NCBI GenBank assembly: GCA_905147135.1
Contig: LR990064.1
Span: 13,472,001-13,536,000 of the forward strand
DNA length: 64,000 bases
Direction: 5' to 3'
Source of the DNA: Blastobasis lacticolella
Taxonomy: Eukaryota > Arthropoda > Insecta > Lepidoptera > Blastobasidae
The position numbers and the translations under genes are program-made. Shown here one piece after another: positions 10,741 to 22,300 of this stretch (its first letter is position 1; every line of letters starts with the position of its first letter). The notes below the pieces were generated by a model. The model was given only the letters and a program-made list of their open reading frames with translations. It searched no databases and was not told the origin of the DNA.

Positions 10741-11534
10741 AAAATAAAATCATCTGAACCGGAAACGGTGACTTTGTTGTTGACAATAAAGTTATATTTC
10801 TAAATGGCAACTCGTAGTTTCAGTTTGGGCCACCGGGTCAGATAAGTTTTCTGTGGGAAACGGAACGTAACTGTCATTTTAGGCGATGCTAAGGGACTAA
10901 AGCGTACTCTCCACATGTTCGCCAAAACTTCCGTTGAAACTTTTGCCGGGACTTTGGTGATGGCAGCTGCTCTAGTGTCATTACCTGATCTACTAGTATC
11001 ATGGATCATGGTCAAGTGTTCCCCGAACCTATTACGGAAAAAAGCGCTAGGAATATAAATATAAAATCGATACATGTCTACTTAGTCTATGAAATAGGTG
11101 AGACATGCCAAACATGCATGGGACTACACGAATATAGGCGAATACTCCCTCTACATTCTCGTGATCCCGCTGAATGACAAACATGTGGAGTACGCTTAAG
11201 CATCCACTTCCTAACTTTAAATGTTACCTAACGGCTTAGTAATTTCTCAGCGGTTGATAAAACGTACTTAACTAATTCCTAAATAAGTATTTAGCCATTG
11301 GATTTAGACGATTACTATTTTTGTGAAAACGGGAATGAGATGCGCATTACAATGGTATTACTCGTATACTGGTTTTAGTATGTCGAAATGCGATTTTCTG
11401 TAAACAACATCCTCTGCAATCTCGCTGAGAATACGATGACTTATAAATGGTCAGTACCGCGTGCGGATGAGGTTGGCTTAGGCCTAGAGGATGGTAGTAG
11501 CCCTATATTCCTCTAACATAATGATGATGATAAC
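10741..11534. other. Unassigned stretch
   Basis: 10762-10860 shares ttgttgttgacaataaag and gggtcagataag with the MITE interior at 11615-11827. The rest shows no gene. Confidence 0.35.
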
Positions 11535-11905
11535 CATCTCGGCGTTAATGTCCCGGTTGAGCTCTTGCGCACGAGGGCCCGGCCACCCTGACTGTTATCT
11601 AAGGTTTGGCAGATCAGGGAGTCTAAAAAGGCCACATTAGCGTTTCACATTATGATTCATATTAATGTGTGACAAACTTATCTACAGCGTCGCTGTTGTT
11701 GACAATGACATGACAATTCAAAATGGCGTCACTTAGTTCCAGTACTGGCCACCTGATCAGATAAATTTGTAGTAGTCTGATATGAATCATAATATGAAAT
11801 GCGAATGTGGCCTTTTTAGACCCCCTGGTAATTACAGTGGAGCGACTGCCATCTGACCACCATGACTCTGCCGCCAAAGGAACCAGACCTAGCTGTGGCA
11901 TCGTA
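11535..11905 (-). mobile_element. S2 SINE interrupted by a MITE
   Basis: S2 tail side at 11535-11614 and body at 11828-11905 (gtaattacagtggagcgac), split by the 213-bp MITE. Confidence 0.78.
11615..11827. mobile_element. 213-bp MITE nested in an S2 SINE
   Basis: Ends CAGGGAGTCTAAAAAGGCCA and inverse CAGGGGGTCTAAAAAGGCCA, about 45 bp in all. The flanking sequence on each side is S2 SINE. Its interior contains a segment also seen at 58818-58920 and, in part, at 10762-10860 and 47165-47260. Confidence 0.8.
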
Positions 11906-12039
11906 GCTCGCTAACAGATGGATAGATTTCGATTCGCTTTTCTTTACTGAAAAGCTAGGTTAAATGAGATTATTTGTATGGTGTTTTATTAAAATCGGTT
12001 CAGTAGTAACTAATTTGTGTATCATGTGTATCGGGGAAA

Positions 12040-12178
12040 ACAAATTACCGGTACGGGGTAGACTAATTGAACCAAGAGTAAGGGCCAAGAGTAGCAGGAA
12101 GGTGGACCCTGGGCCCTCGCGTACCGCGCGGGGGCGCAACCGGGACATAACGTCAAGATGATGATGATGATGATGAGG
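12040..12178 (+). mobile_element. RTE-like LINE 3' tail
   Basis: Reads SSRKVDPGPSRTARGRNRDI, then gtcaagatgatgatgatga. Confidence 0.7.
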
Positions 12179-12404
12179 GAAGACTAATTAAACCATTTAG
12201 GGTTCAATTATCATTCATTCCGGTCCCCATTTCAGACATTGTGTGTTTTTACTTAAATGAAATATTATATTTACTCAAATCATAATACATATTGAATTTG
12301 AGCTAGGAGACTACATCAGTTTTGCCATAATCTGACTCTATAATAACAACTTTTATAGGTAATATTAGTCGTCTAATGCTTTGCGGTTGCGAAACGAAAT
12401 AAAA

Positions 12405-12570
12405 ATGCTGCTAGGTCCCGTGGAAGACCTAGGCAGCGATGGATTGACATTACCGAGTCGGATGCTTACGCTTACGACGTGAGGATGCCCAAGACCGGGC
12501 TAATTGGAGGACATTGAGTCGGAAAGCGGACCCTGACAGAAGCCGGGACTGACCGCTCGGTTGATGATGA
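12405..12570 (+). mobile_element. LINE 3' end (RWIDI family)
   Basis: RQRWIDITESDAYAYDVRMP-type reading, then cggttgatgatgatga. A related copy is at 49085-49290. Confidence 0.65.
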
Positions 12571-14171
12571 TGATTAATTGCTAAATGAGGTATATGATTT
12601 CAATATAGTACCTGTCAGCACGTTCTGATAAATGAGTTAGGTACGCCAAAAAATAAAACAAAAAAATTAAAAATCCATAAATTAATTTATTAACACTATT
12701 TGACAATATTATAACAAGTTTTATGTACAAAACTTCGCTAAATACCTTTAACGTATTTTTCTAATATTTCACAAAATAGGCGCGGTAGTTTCATTTTCAG
12801 ATCAAATAAAATTAAAATTAAATATGATCATTATAAATAAATTTCAATTTGTATAATTACAATGCATTAAATCATAATTAACAGGTTTATTGTAATACAA
12901 AGTAACATAATATAGGTACCTATTGTAATAATGAAAATAGGAAGACTTATTTCAAAGTAGCAACGCTTTTATTTAATTTTTAATATTTATAAATAATTTG
13001 AGACACCGCGCCATTTCTATAATTTACATTTTATTGAATTGAGCACACATTTAACTCCAGTGCTTTTATAATTATATATTTTAATTAACAATGTCGTACT
13101 AAGTCACAAATACAAACACATGACTTGTATTGATTTAATTTTTTTTTTAGGTAGGTAATTTTTTAGGTAAATAATTATTTCATTTAACAAAATAGTTTTA
13201 TTTTATTAAAATAATTTACGTTACTTCAGATTTTTTAGTTTCATTTATTTTATTTATTAATACAGTGGGTCGTTAATAACAACATAGAATGTACCTGTGG
13301 TATCATTTTCCAAAATGTAAGTACAAATGCCATTTAAGTAACAAAATTAAGTGTCTACCTAACAGTTTACTTTTCTTCTGACGCTCCACCAAATTTAATG
13401 ATACCACACATAATAGAAAAAAAAATTTGCTACAGGTATTATCACAATTATTATGAAAACAATTGTTATGACTTCTATATAATTAAGCTTTGTTAAAAAT
13501 TACAAAATCTATAAATCCACTAATTAAATAAACAATTAATAAGTTAGCGTTATTTGGTATTTTTGTACATTTATTGTGTCGCTGACACTAAATGATTAAC
13601 TCTAAAATTAAACTAAAATTACTCGTAGCCAAATAACTAGCCGTGATGAGGCACTGTAGGCTAAAAATAAATAAATAATTAGTAGATTTATAGGAAAAAA
13701 TACGATAAATACAATGTAAAATAGACAATAATATCCTAACAGTAAAAAAATTCGTTGCAATTGTACGTTTAGAAATGATAACTAATAAAAAAATAAATGC
13801 CGATAAAACACAGGCTACAATAACTGAACTGTGTACCGATAAACTAGTAGATTACTGCGTTGGTCGGATTTGATGGTAGATTCTTATAGCTGTGTGGCGA
13901 TTACTGCCCGTGTGTTCACTTTTCGTTATAGACTAAGTTAAGGAATAGCAAAGAGAATTTCACGTAATTTTATACCAAATAACTATTCTTTCGTTAGCGC
14001 TTCCTTTGAATTGTAATCTCCCTCAGTAACCAGACTATCATAATGGCAGCCTATCAACAAACAACAAGCCATAACACAAAAAGTACTCCCATTGGAATAT
14101 TATGTTAAATTTCGATGCTATTCCTACGTCTATTACATTTTACCTCTCTTGTCTGCTCACATAAAAAACTA

Positions 14172-14215
14172 CTGGCTCTACCATAGGAGGGTTGTCCCTC
14201 CTATGATAGAGTCAG
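14172..14215. repeat. 20-bp-stem hairpin
   Basis: CTGGCTCTACCATAGGAGGG, loop TTGT, then its inverse with two changes. Could fold in a receptor 3' UTR transcript; too short for a typical pre-miRNA. Confidence 0.7.
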
Positions 14216-14987
14216 ATTTAAGTACTACTAAGTAAAGTAAAAACGGTATCGTCTAAATGATAAGAACTTCGCTAATTCACGAAAAAAGGATAAAGGTCAT
14301 AAGTCGTATTGGTATTAAACTTTAAAGTGGAACTCATAAAGCTGAATCTGCATTGGGACCACAGTGCAAAACGTTATTTTCGGGAGCGGACTCTTAAATG
14401 TTGCACATGTGCTCATGCTACCAATACCAATTGTTCAACAGTATACGCATAAAGACTTTCAGCACAGCTCTCTGACAGACTTTGCATATTTAGCAAACAG
14501 GTTCGCAAAGTTCCGTCTTTGCTTTACTTCACTCATATTACTTGACTAACTTATCCATTAATACCTTTGGGATAGTCTTTGATCTTTTGACTTCGTTACA
14601 TTGCTAAAGTAGTTTATATACAATACACTACAAATTTACATACACATGGGCTTTTAACTAAAACTCAATTATCTAGTTTTGTAGATATTTTATTCCCCGC
14701 TTGGACGGATATTAAATTAGCATTGTGTTGTTTTCTACAAGCATCGCCGTGCTATATTTGCAATATATTTTGTGATTTACCAAATGGTCCTCATCTATTC
14801 GTGGATACATATAAACCCATTGAACTATATATAAAGTAAGGACTCACTTCCACTGGTAGGTAAGTGGGAGTGAGTGGGGAGATGATGGTGGTGGGAGTCA
14901 AGACAGCAAGAAAACGTGAGACGAGTGATATTTTTCCAGCTACAAAGCACATATAGTTTTCCCAAGAATGTATCCAGCTAGTCGATT

Positions 14988-15174
14988 CATCATCACAGCC
15001 CATAACAGTCCACTGCAGGACTTAAGGCCTCTCCCACGAAAGGGAAGGTTATTGCCATAATCTCCACGCTTGGCAGGCGGGTTGGAGATCGCAGTGTTGT
15101 AAATATAACAATGGAAAACGCTGCTGCCCATTTTCCAGCCTACGGAGACTCTAAGATCTTTTGCCTCGAAAACA
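14988..15174 (-). mobile_element. S1 SINE, 5'-truncated
   Basis: Tail and body present; head beyond ttgcctcgaaaaca missing. Confidence 0.82.
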
Positions 15175-16037
15175 CATAAGCTAGTCGATTATAAAGATGA
15201 TTTTTATTAAATCATCAAATCATCAAATCAAAGGAATTAAAAATTCGTAACAAGCATTAAATGAAATGACTTAAAATCCCTCATTCATTTACGTAAATCA
15301 CAAAATAATCGTTACCATGTCGTTTTTCAGTATTGCACCCTATGTTCGGTTTAGGGACTCGGACGTGCCTTCCAGTAGTACCCAGCATAAAAATTTCATT
15401 CTAGAGAATCTTAATAATATTGTAATTGATTAATCGAGTGTCTGGATTGCCCCCTAAATGTGATTTAAAGAATATTTCTATTTCCATCGTAGACCATGGT
15501 CGCGATTTGAACCAGGACTTAAATAGTACAGAAGAATTGATTATAAAGCATGACTCTAGCATTTGGTTTTGTTTTCAACCAATGAATGAAACTTTCTCAT
15601 GCTGAATATTACAAGAAGTAATTGTTACAATAACAACAAAGAAATCCTATGTACATCATAACCATTAAAGTATTTTCTATTCTGTACTTACGAATTAATG
15701 TGTATTACTGGGGTTTAGTGAGTCAGTTTGAAAACGTCTGCGTCAGTCAGTCTATTTATATTAGGTATTTCTCTCTATTTACAGCAAATATGCAGTAATT
15801 TTACGAAAGTCAAATTAAAAAAAATATTTTAAGTTAGATAATATTATGGCACTGTTTCGAAAAAAATATTAATATACTAAAATAATTTGTCTAAGGGTTA
15901 ATATCGCTGTCAATATTTTCTTAGAACAAAAGCAATTAATTTAACTTTGAGTCATTAAATAAACTTAAAGTCGCAGGTGCCATAACAAATACAAACATTA
16001 AGTATACAGAAATTAGTTATTAACTTTCGAAAGTATC

Positions 16038-16043
16038 TTTATT
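16038..16043 (-). terminator. Candidate poly(A) signal of the receptor gene
   Basis: AATAAA on the minus strand, about 150 nt downstream of the final stop. Distal signals in the AT-rich sequence below 16000 are also possible. Confidence 0.4.
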
Positions 16044-16189
16044 CCTACAAAATCATAAACAACTTATACATTTATACTTTCAGTTTACGCGAGCATAAAA
16101 AATATATTTTCAAAAATTATAATGTTTCTGTGTTTATACACTTCTTTTTTAAAGAGAGTAAATAATTAATAGAAGCAACAGTTATGGTA

Positions 16190-16357
16190 TCAAAGTAAAT
16201 CATCTTCGGGGTGATCTTTTTCGTAAATTTGCTGCATTTTCTGTTGATCTTTGACCTTTTTCATCTGTGAATAGATAGATGCTGCCTTGTAGTTGATCGG
16301 CCCGTAGTCTTTCAGATCAGCATCGGCATAGATGAATTGGTCGTCTGGTCGGAAGGG
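16190..16357 (-). CDS. Receptor exon 22: alternative or readthrough C-terminus
   Basis: Acceptor TTTTTTTCAG. The exon encodes 55 residues from PFRPDDQFIYADADLKDYG to HPEDDLL with stop TGA at 16190-16192. It includes YADADL and KDYGPINY and a KVKDQQKMQQIYEK helix-like segment. Both exon 20 and exon 21 end in phase 0, so it can be joined directly to exon 20 (skipping exon 21) or after exon 21 by readthrough of TGA. Confidence 0.8.
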   Translation of the reverse strand, partial: PFRPDDQFIYADADLKDYGPINYKAASIYSQMKKVKDQQKMQQIYEKDHPEDDLL

Positions 16358-19300
16358 CTGAAAAAAATGGGATTAAATTATAATCTTTGCAACTTAATTG
16401 TTTGCTAAAGTTAAAAAAAATCACGTGTCGATCTAGGCAGAGTAAATAATGATCATGACTTTATTTACCAAAGTCAAATATTAGGCAAATAAGAACTGAT
16501 AAAAATGGATAATAAAGAGATAGTTAAGTTAACCATTGACTAAGTATTTTGTTAAGAACAAATTTAAAACAATTTGGCCATTTTACATTTAGTTTGGTGG
16601 ATATTTGCGCGCGAGACCACAACCGGGATTGACGCCAAGATAATGAAGATTTGTGATAGTTTTATAAATTATTTCGATTTTATACAATTGATCTCGATCA
16701 GCCTTTTTATAATTATTTACAGCATATTAGGATACGCATAAAAAGATTATGGAATAAATTGAAAACAATTCTTAATTTATTATTTTAAATGAACTACTAA
16801 ACTATTTTGTGAAAATGGAAACTACTAAACTAAATAATTAATAAATAATATTTTATCATGTTGAAAATGAACGGTAATATGTGTTAAGTGGAAATAAAAC
16901 ATTATAATATAAATAAAAAGCATAAATAAGAAAATATTGCAGATTACACATTATACATAGGTAGTTTAGGTAGTAGTTTATTAGTTATGTAGCACCCATG
17001 ACACAAGTTTTATTTACTTTGGGGCTAGATGGCACTGTGTGAAACTGTTTAAGTAGTTGGTAAATGTTGATTGATTATAATAAATAAAATTGAAAAGCAA
17101 ATAAAAATATGAAAATAAATAAAAGCAAACCAAACGGGTGAAATTATGAATTTGGAGTAAATTACCTTTTTATTTAAAAAATGTATGTGTCACTCTTGGT
17201 AAAGCGGGCCTAGAAATAAAAATTCAAACGTCACAACACAAGTCTGTCATGCTTTTATAATAATATCAATAACGCTATATTTTTAAACAAGAAATTAATA
17301 TCTTATTAAAAAAAATTGCATCACTTACACATATTACCATTTAAAATAACTTCAATGTATTTGAAAATATAATCTTATAAACAAGTAATAAAATATTTAT
17401 TCAAAGAAATGCAAATTTTAATACTTGTTACTATATTTTTGTATTATGTAAATATTGTAAATAAATATCTTTTAATGTAAATAATTAAATATATTGTTAA
17501 GAACGAACTATAATTGTTTGGGGACGTCTGGCCAGCAGTGGGATGACGTAGTCTAGTAAAATAAAATTAGAAAGCAACATCAAATAAATTAATCACAAGA
17601 TGTTAATAAAATTATAAGATGATAATTAGTAGACTCACCTTTCAAACATCAATCTCATTGAATTTTAACGTAGCGTAGTCGCTTCTTGGCTGACTATGAC
17701 TGCCTTTTCTACTTGTATTACCTTTATAATTAGTATTAGTTTCTTTGTTAGTACTACCTTCATTTCCTATAGTATAAGTATCATACAGGTGTCTATTTGA
17801 ATTGACTGTATTCTTAAATTTCAAATTATGATTACCTAAAGCTAAATCTGCGTACACTAATTTTTTATGCTTAGGTCTGTCGTCTTTTGGACATGTAGTG
17901 TTGTAATTAGTATTGTAATTGTGCTCTGGGCCAAGATTCCTCGTGGAATTTGATATGTAATTCCCTTTGAGTAGTTGCAGGTAGGATTTCCTTTCAGTCT
18001 CATTATACTCCGATTCGGGATAGTCTGGTTTCTCGTAATTATCATAGACACCCACACAGGACAGCTTTTCTCTGAGACTTTCAGATTTTTTGAGACGATT
18101 TAGTTTTTGGCTATTCTTCTCTCTAGTTCTATTAAGCGTTTTGGTATAGTATTGCGCGTCAGCTGGTTGGTATATCATAGGTCCTATTGTATTATTATAG
18201 GAAGTCTGTTGCTCTACAGGAATTCTTTTATCAACTCTAATCGGTTGGAAGTAGCAGAAGCTATGGTGCTTCTGCAGTGGTATTTGGAAGTTTTTCTTGT
18301 TTTTCCCTTTGGAGCTTAGGTTAGTGAAATGGTTACGTTTTTGCAGATATTGTTGTTGCAGTATGTTAGTGTTCTGAAAATGAAAATATTAGTTCATGTT
18401 AGTGCGAGATTTGTTATAATCAAGACACAGATGATGATTTACACAATGAAAATAATGAAACGAAAACACAAAAAGCTTTATACCTGAGCATTACTACTAT
18501 CCACAGCCAAACTACTTTGAACCGAATTGCTACGTCTTACTAAATTTCTCTTTGGTACAGGTTTTTCTGTTAACTTTGGTATTTGTAACGTTCTATTTGG
18601 GGTTATCACTTGCTTTTTCGGCAGACCTACAGTGTTGATGCCAGATCGTTCATTCAATTGCAACTGATTTGCAATGGACTTCACTAATGAACTTGATGAC
18701 GGCATTGCGGAGAAAGTCCTTTTAGGAGTCGCCCCAATTATATTTGGTTTAGTCGATAGGTTTTTGGGATCAGTATCCACTTCTTCTTCGTCATCATCGG
18801 TACTTCCATTCTGATCTATAGTTACACCCGCCGCCATTAACTTTTTTATTTGTATATTTGCAGTATCGTTTTTATTCACTTTTGAAAAGTCTTCAACCGA
18901 CTTGGCTGGTCTCACTGGCGCATCGACTACATCAAAAGATGAATATTTCGTATTTATTAAAGGCATTGATAAATTAACATAAACATGATCAGTCTTCGCG
19001 GGTCTTTTTATTGGTGAAATCTTAGTTCTGGGTGCAGGTACCGGTCTGTTCAGTGACGTGGTAGATAAATTGATATCGTTCATGCTCTCTTCACAAACTT
19101 GAATAGAGTCAGTCAGATTCTCAAACTGTTCAACCCCACTAATATCAGAGTTAACTTTCATTAGAGAAGAAAAATTTGCATACAGAGCGTTATCAAAAGC
19201 ACCATTAGTGTTAGTTTCCTCCCCACCGTCTTTATTGTTGTTAATCTCGTTAAAATTTTCTCCATATTCTGTGTTAGGATAGAACCTCTCAATGTTCCTC

Positions 19301-22300
19301 TTTCTAACAACCCTCATTGACTGAAACTTTGGCAGTTTTCGATTAATGTTCCTCGTGTTCAAGGAGGAAAATTTCTTAGTATCCGGCTCTACTTCTTCGT
19401 CGATTGTTGGGAATTGCTTCAAAAAGGACGCTTGCATCGGGGGTAAATAATGGTTGAGTAGTACGGTTTGATGCAATGGGTACATCTGCTGTATTGGTGA
19501 CAGCACTGGTATACCGTACGTTGTAGGGTACTGCGTACTAGATGGTGACGCTATAGGATACGTTACATTCTGCATGAAAGGGGGGCATACTAATCTTGGT
19601 GTGAAAGACGGGTTGGTCGTCAACTGCTTTTGTAGCACTTCTATTCCTTTGTTTGGCTTTAGATTCGTTTCTACAACTCTAGGTTGGATCGCCTGCACAG
19701 GCTTTGTTACGCATGCCAAAAACAAAACATGAAATGAACAAAAACAAACAATTAGAAAATGCAAATGTATTGTGAAGCGAATTATATTATCAGAGACATA
19801 ATTTGGCAAGATCTAAGTCAAGAAACTTTATAGTAAGCGATTTTAAGAGCTTTATAGATAATTATTATTAATAATAATAAAGCTATAGGTATATAATTAA
19901 TATTATTATTTATATTTAAGCGATCTTGGAAATTTGTCTCTGAACGAATGAATTAAACATTCAACGATTGTACAAATGAAAACACACAAATGAAATCATG
20001 CTTAATTATGGTCTATTATGGTAACAACTTGCTCATTTTAAAGCTGTACTCTATCTCTTTCACACATCTGTAGCCAAATTAATTTAACGTGGAAAAGATA
20101 CATATCTAAATTTTAACGTGTTTTGTTCGAAACTGAAGAGAATCGACAAACTATTTCTTCCGTGAAAGTTGTCCTAATCATTTAGTGTAACTATGGCTGC
20201 TATAATTTTTTAACATAATTCATTATTTTATTTATGAAACATTCAAGTTTATAAAATAAATTGTGAATAAACGAATAATTAACGTTCTTGCGACAAACCC
20301 TACTATTTGTTGTCCTATTTGACAACAACTAATACAAAAATCAGAACTAAAATGTTCAGTACTTTAGACCATTTTAGCGAAATATTATATCGCTCAATTT
20401 GCAACTTAAGAAGTGTGAAAGTGATACATTTCTAAATAACTCGATAGATATATTTAATTTAAATATTAATTATAATTTATTATACCTTGTTTGGAGGTTG
20501 TTGGAGACCGTGGAACGGAAGGTTTTCGTAGAGGCCTGGGTTGTCCGCTCCTATGTTGCCGTTCGCTGCATTATCTATGCCATTGGTAGGTGGGCCTGAA
20601 AATGTACGAAAACGCCATTAAGTATCGTCATAGGAATGTGTCGTAGCTGGGTTTCTGATTGTAAAACGTCATTTTGTTTCTAGGGCAGCTGAATACTTAA
20701 GTGTGTATGTTTTTGTTCGTTCTATTGTAGCTTGCAATCTTTGATTAAAATATAGGTAATTGTATATTAAACTTTATGATACATTGTGTATGATACACAT
20801 GTATTTTAAACTTTATGGTGTACATTGTATTTTTGGTAATCTGAATTCGATAATATTACCAACTATCTAACTTATCGAATAAGTTAGATTGTTCGTTTCA
20901 ACTTAGTGTTAGTACACACTAAGTAATATAGTGGCAATTGCAAAATCCATGCAATACTTACTATCTCCTGGTTTTTTCCTCTTTCTTGTAGTTCTCGCAG
21001 TTTCGCCTAATTGATTAGTAGGTTTTATTGGACTAGTGGCGATTTTTTCGGGTCTTTTAAACGACACAACTAAAACATGCGAAATAGGACACTCAGTGCA
21101 AATAAAAATAAAGAACAAAAATAGCAAACATTTTATAAGCGGAAATGCTAAGTGCAAAAAAAATTTGAAAGAGTGGTGCAAAATTTGAAAAAATGTGTTC
21201 GTTGATAATGTTTGCCTTTTAAAATAGTTCCTACGGTTAAGTAGGTAATAGTAAAAGTAAAATCAAATTCATTTCAACAACATACATTGTCAAACATAAT
21301 TTGGTATTCTAATTTTAAAAAAGTGTGAGATAATATTGATCTGTGAAAAGTAACTTATAATAACATAGACAACTACCTCCTTCAGTAACTATTACATTAG
21401 GCGCTTCGCTTTGAAAAAATGACCTAAGCCTACTTTTCGGTAGAGTATAACCCGGCTTATTCAAATTCATTAATGACACAGCTCTTTTATTTGTCTTATT
21501 TATCTTCTTATATTTTCCACTTTCATCATCAGAATCGTTGTCGCTTTTCTTTCGTAAATTCTTTAAAAGTCCGCTAACAACGTTCTGAGTGTGTCGTCTG
21601 GGTTTACCCGCTTTCTTAGCATATTCAGTCTTGGATGGAGATTCATCTATTTCGTCATTCTTATTTTTGTTTCTCTCCAAGAGTCCTAGATTGGCTTCGT
21701 CTTCTTTGCTTTCAAGTTGAGCTGCAGCTTGTAGTCTTGCTTGATTCTTAGGACTCAAAGTGTGGTTAGCATTAACATGTAATAGAACACCTGGCTTCGC
21801 GGGCCATTTGTTTGGTGTTACAGCTGTTTTGGGTTTATCTTCCTTAGCTTCGTCTGGAGACTGAGGTTGGACATCTGTTGCTGGTTTATTCGAACTTATG
21901 GTCGCTTCTAAGTCAGATAAATTTGCTCGTAAGGTTGATGTGTCATTGATTTTGTTCATTTCCAAATTGTGAGGATATGTCTGGCTGTCAACCAGTCTTG
22001 TCCTATCAGAAGATTTAGGACTGAACGACAAGTTTATCCTTGGTGACAAAGCGGGCAAAGCTTGCGATATAATGGACTGTGCTATAGACATTTCGCTTAT
22101 ACAGCTACCATCCGGACTAAAAAGAGAGGATAAAAAAATGAAAACAAATTAAAAATACACATGCATAAATAGATGACTGCGTTTGCTAACAAAGGTAAAT
22201 AAAATTACAGTGAAGAAAAAAATTAAAATCATTGTATAATGTAAACAAAACGTAAACGATAAGACAAATAATTGATGAGATTTGTATCTAAATTATATTT

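Larger units (their letters stand above)
12640..16037. other. AT-rich 3' flank of the receptor gene
   Basis: Very AT-rich, without recognisable coding sequence. It holds a hairpin (14172-14215) and a truncated S1 SINE (14988-15174). Part may be a long alternative 3' UTR of the receptor, which ends at 16190. Confidence 0.45.

Noticed and set aside
17642..17644. TGA in exon 21 as a selenocysteine codon
   Set aside because: No selenoprotein-like context, no SECIS-like element recognised nearby, and lepidopterans are reported to lack selenoproteins; readthrough or alternative splicing is simpler.
19000..20000. Alternative first exon at 19809 (MPNYVSDNIIRF... hydrophobic start) for exon 20
   Set aside because: The frame extends upstream of the acceptor GTGCAG with a hydrophobic stretch, but exon 19 joins exon 20 in phase at 19692, and the upstream part is better read as intron. 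It remains a weak possibility for a separate start.
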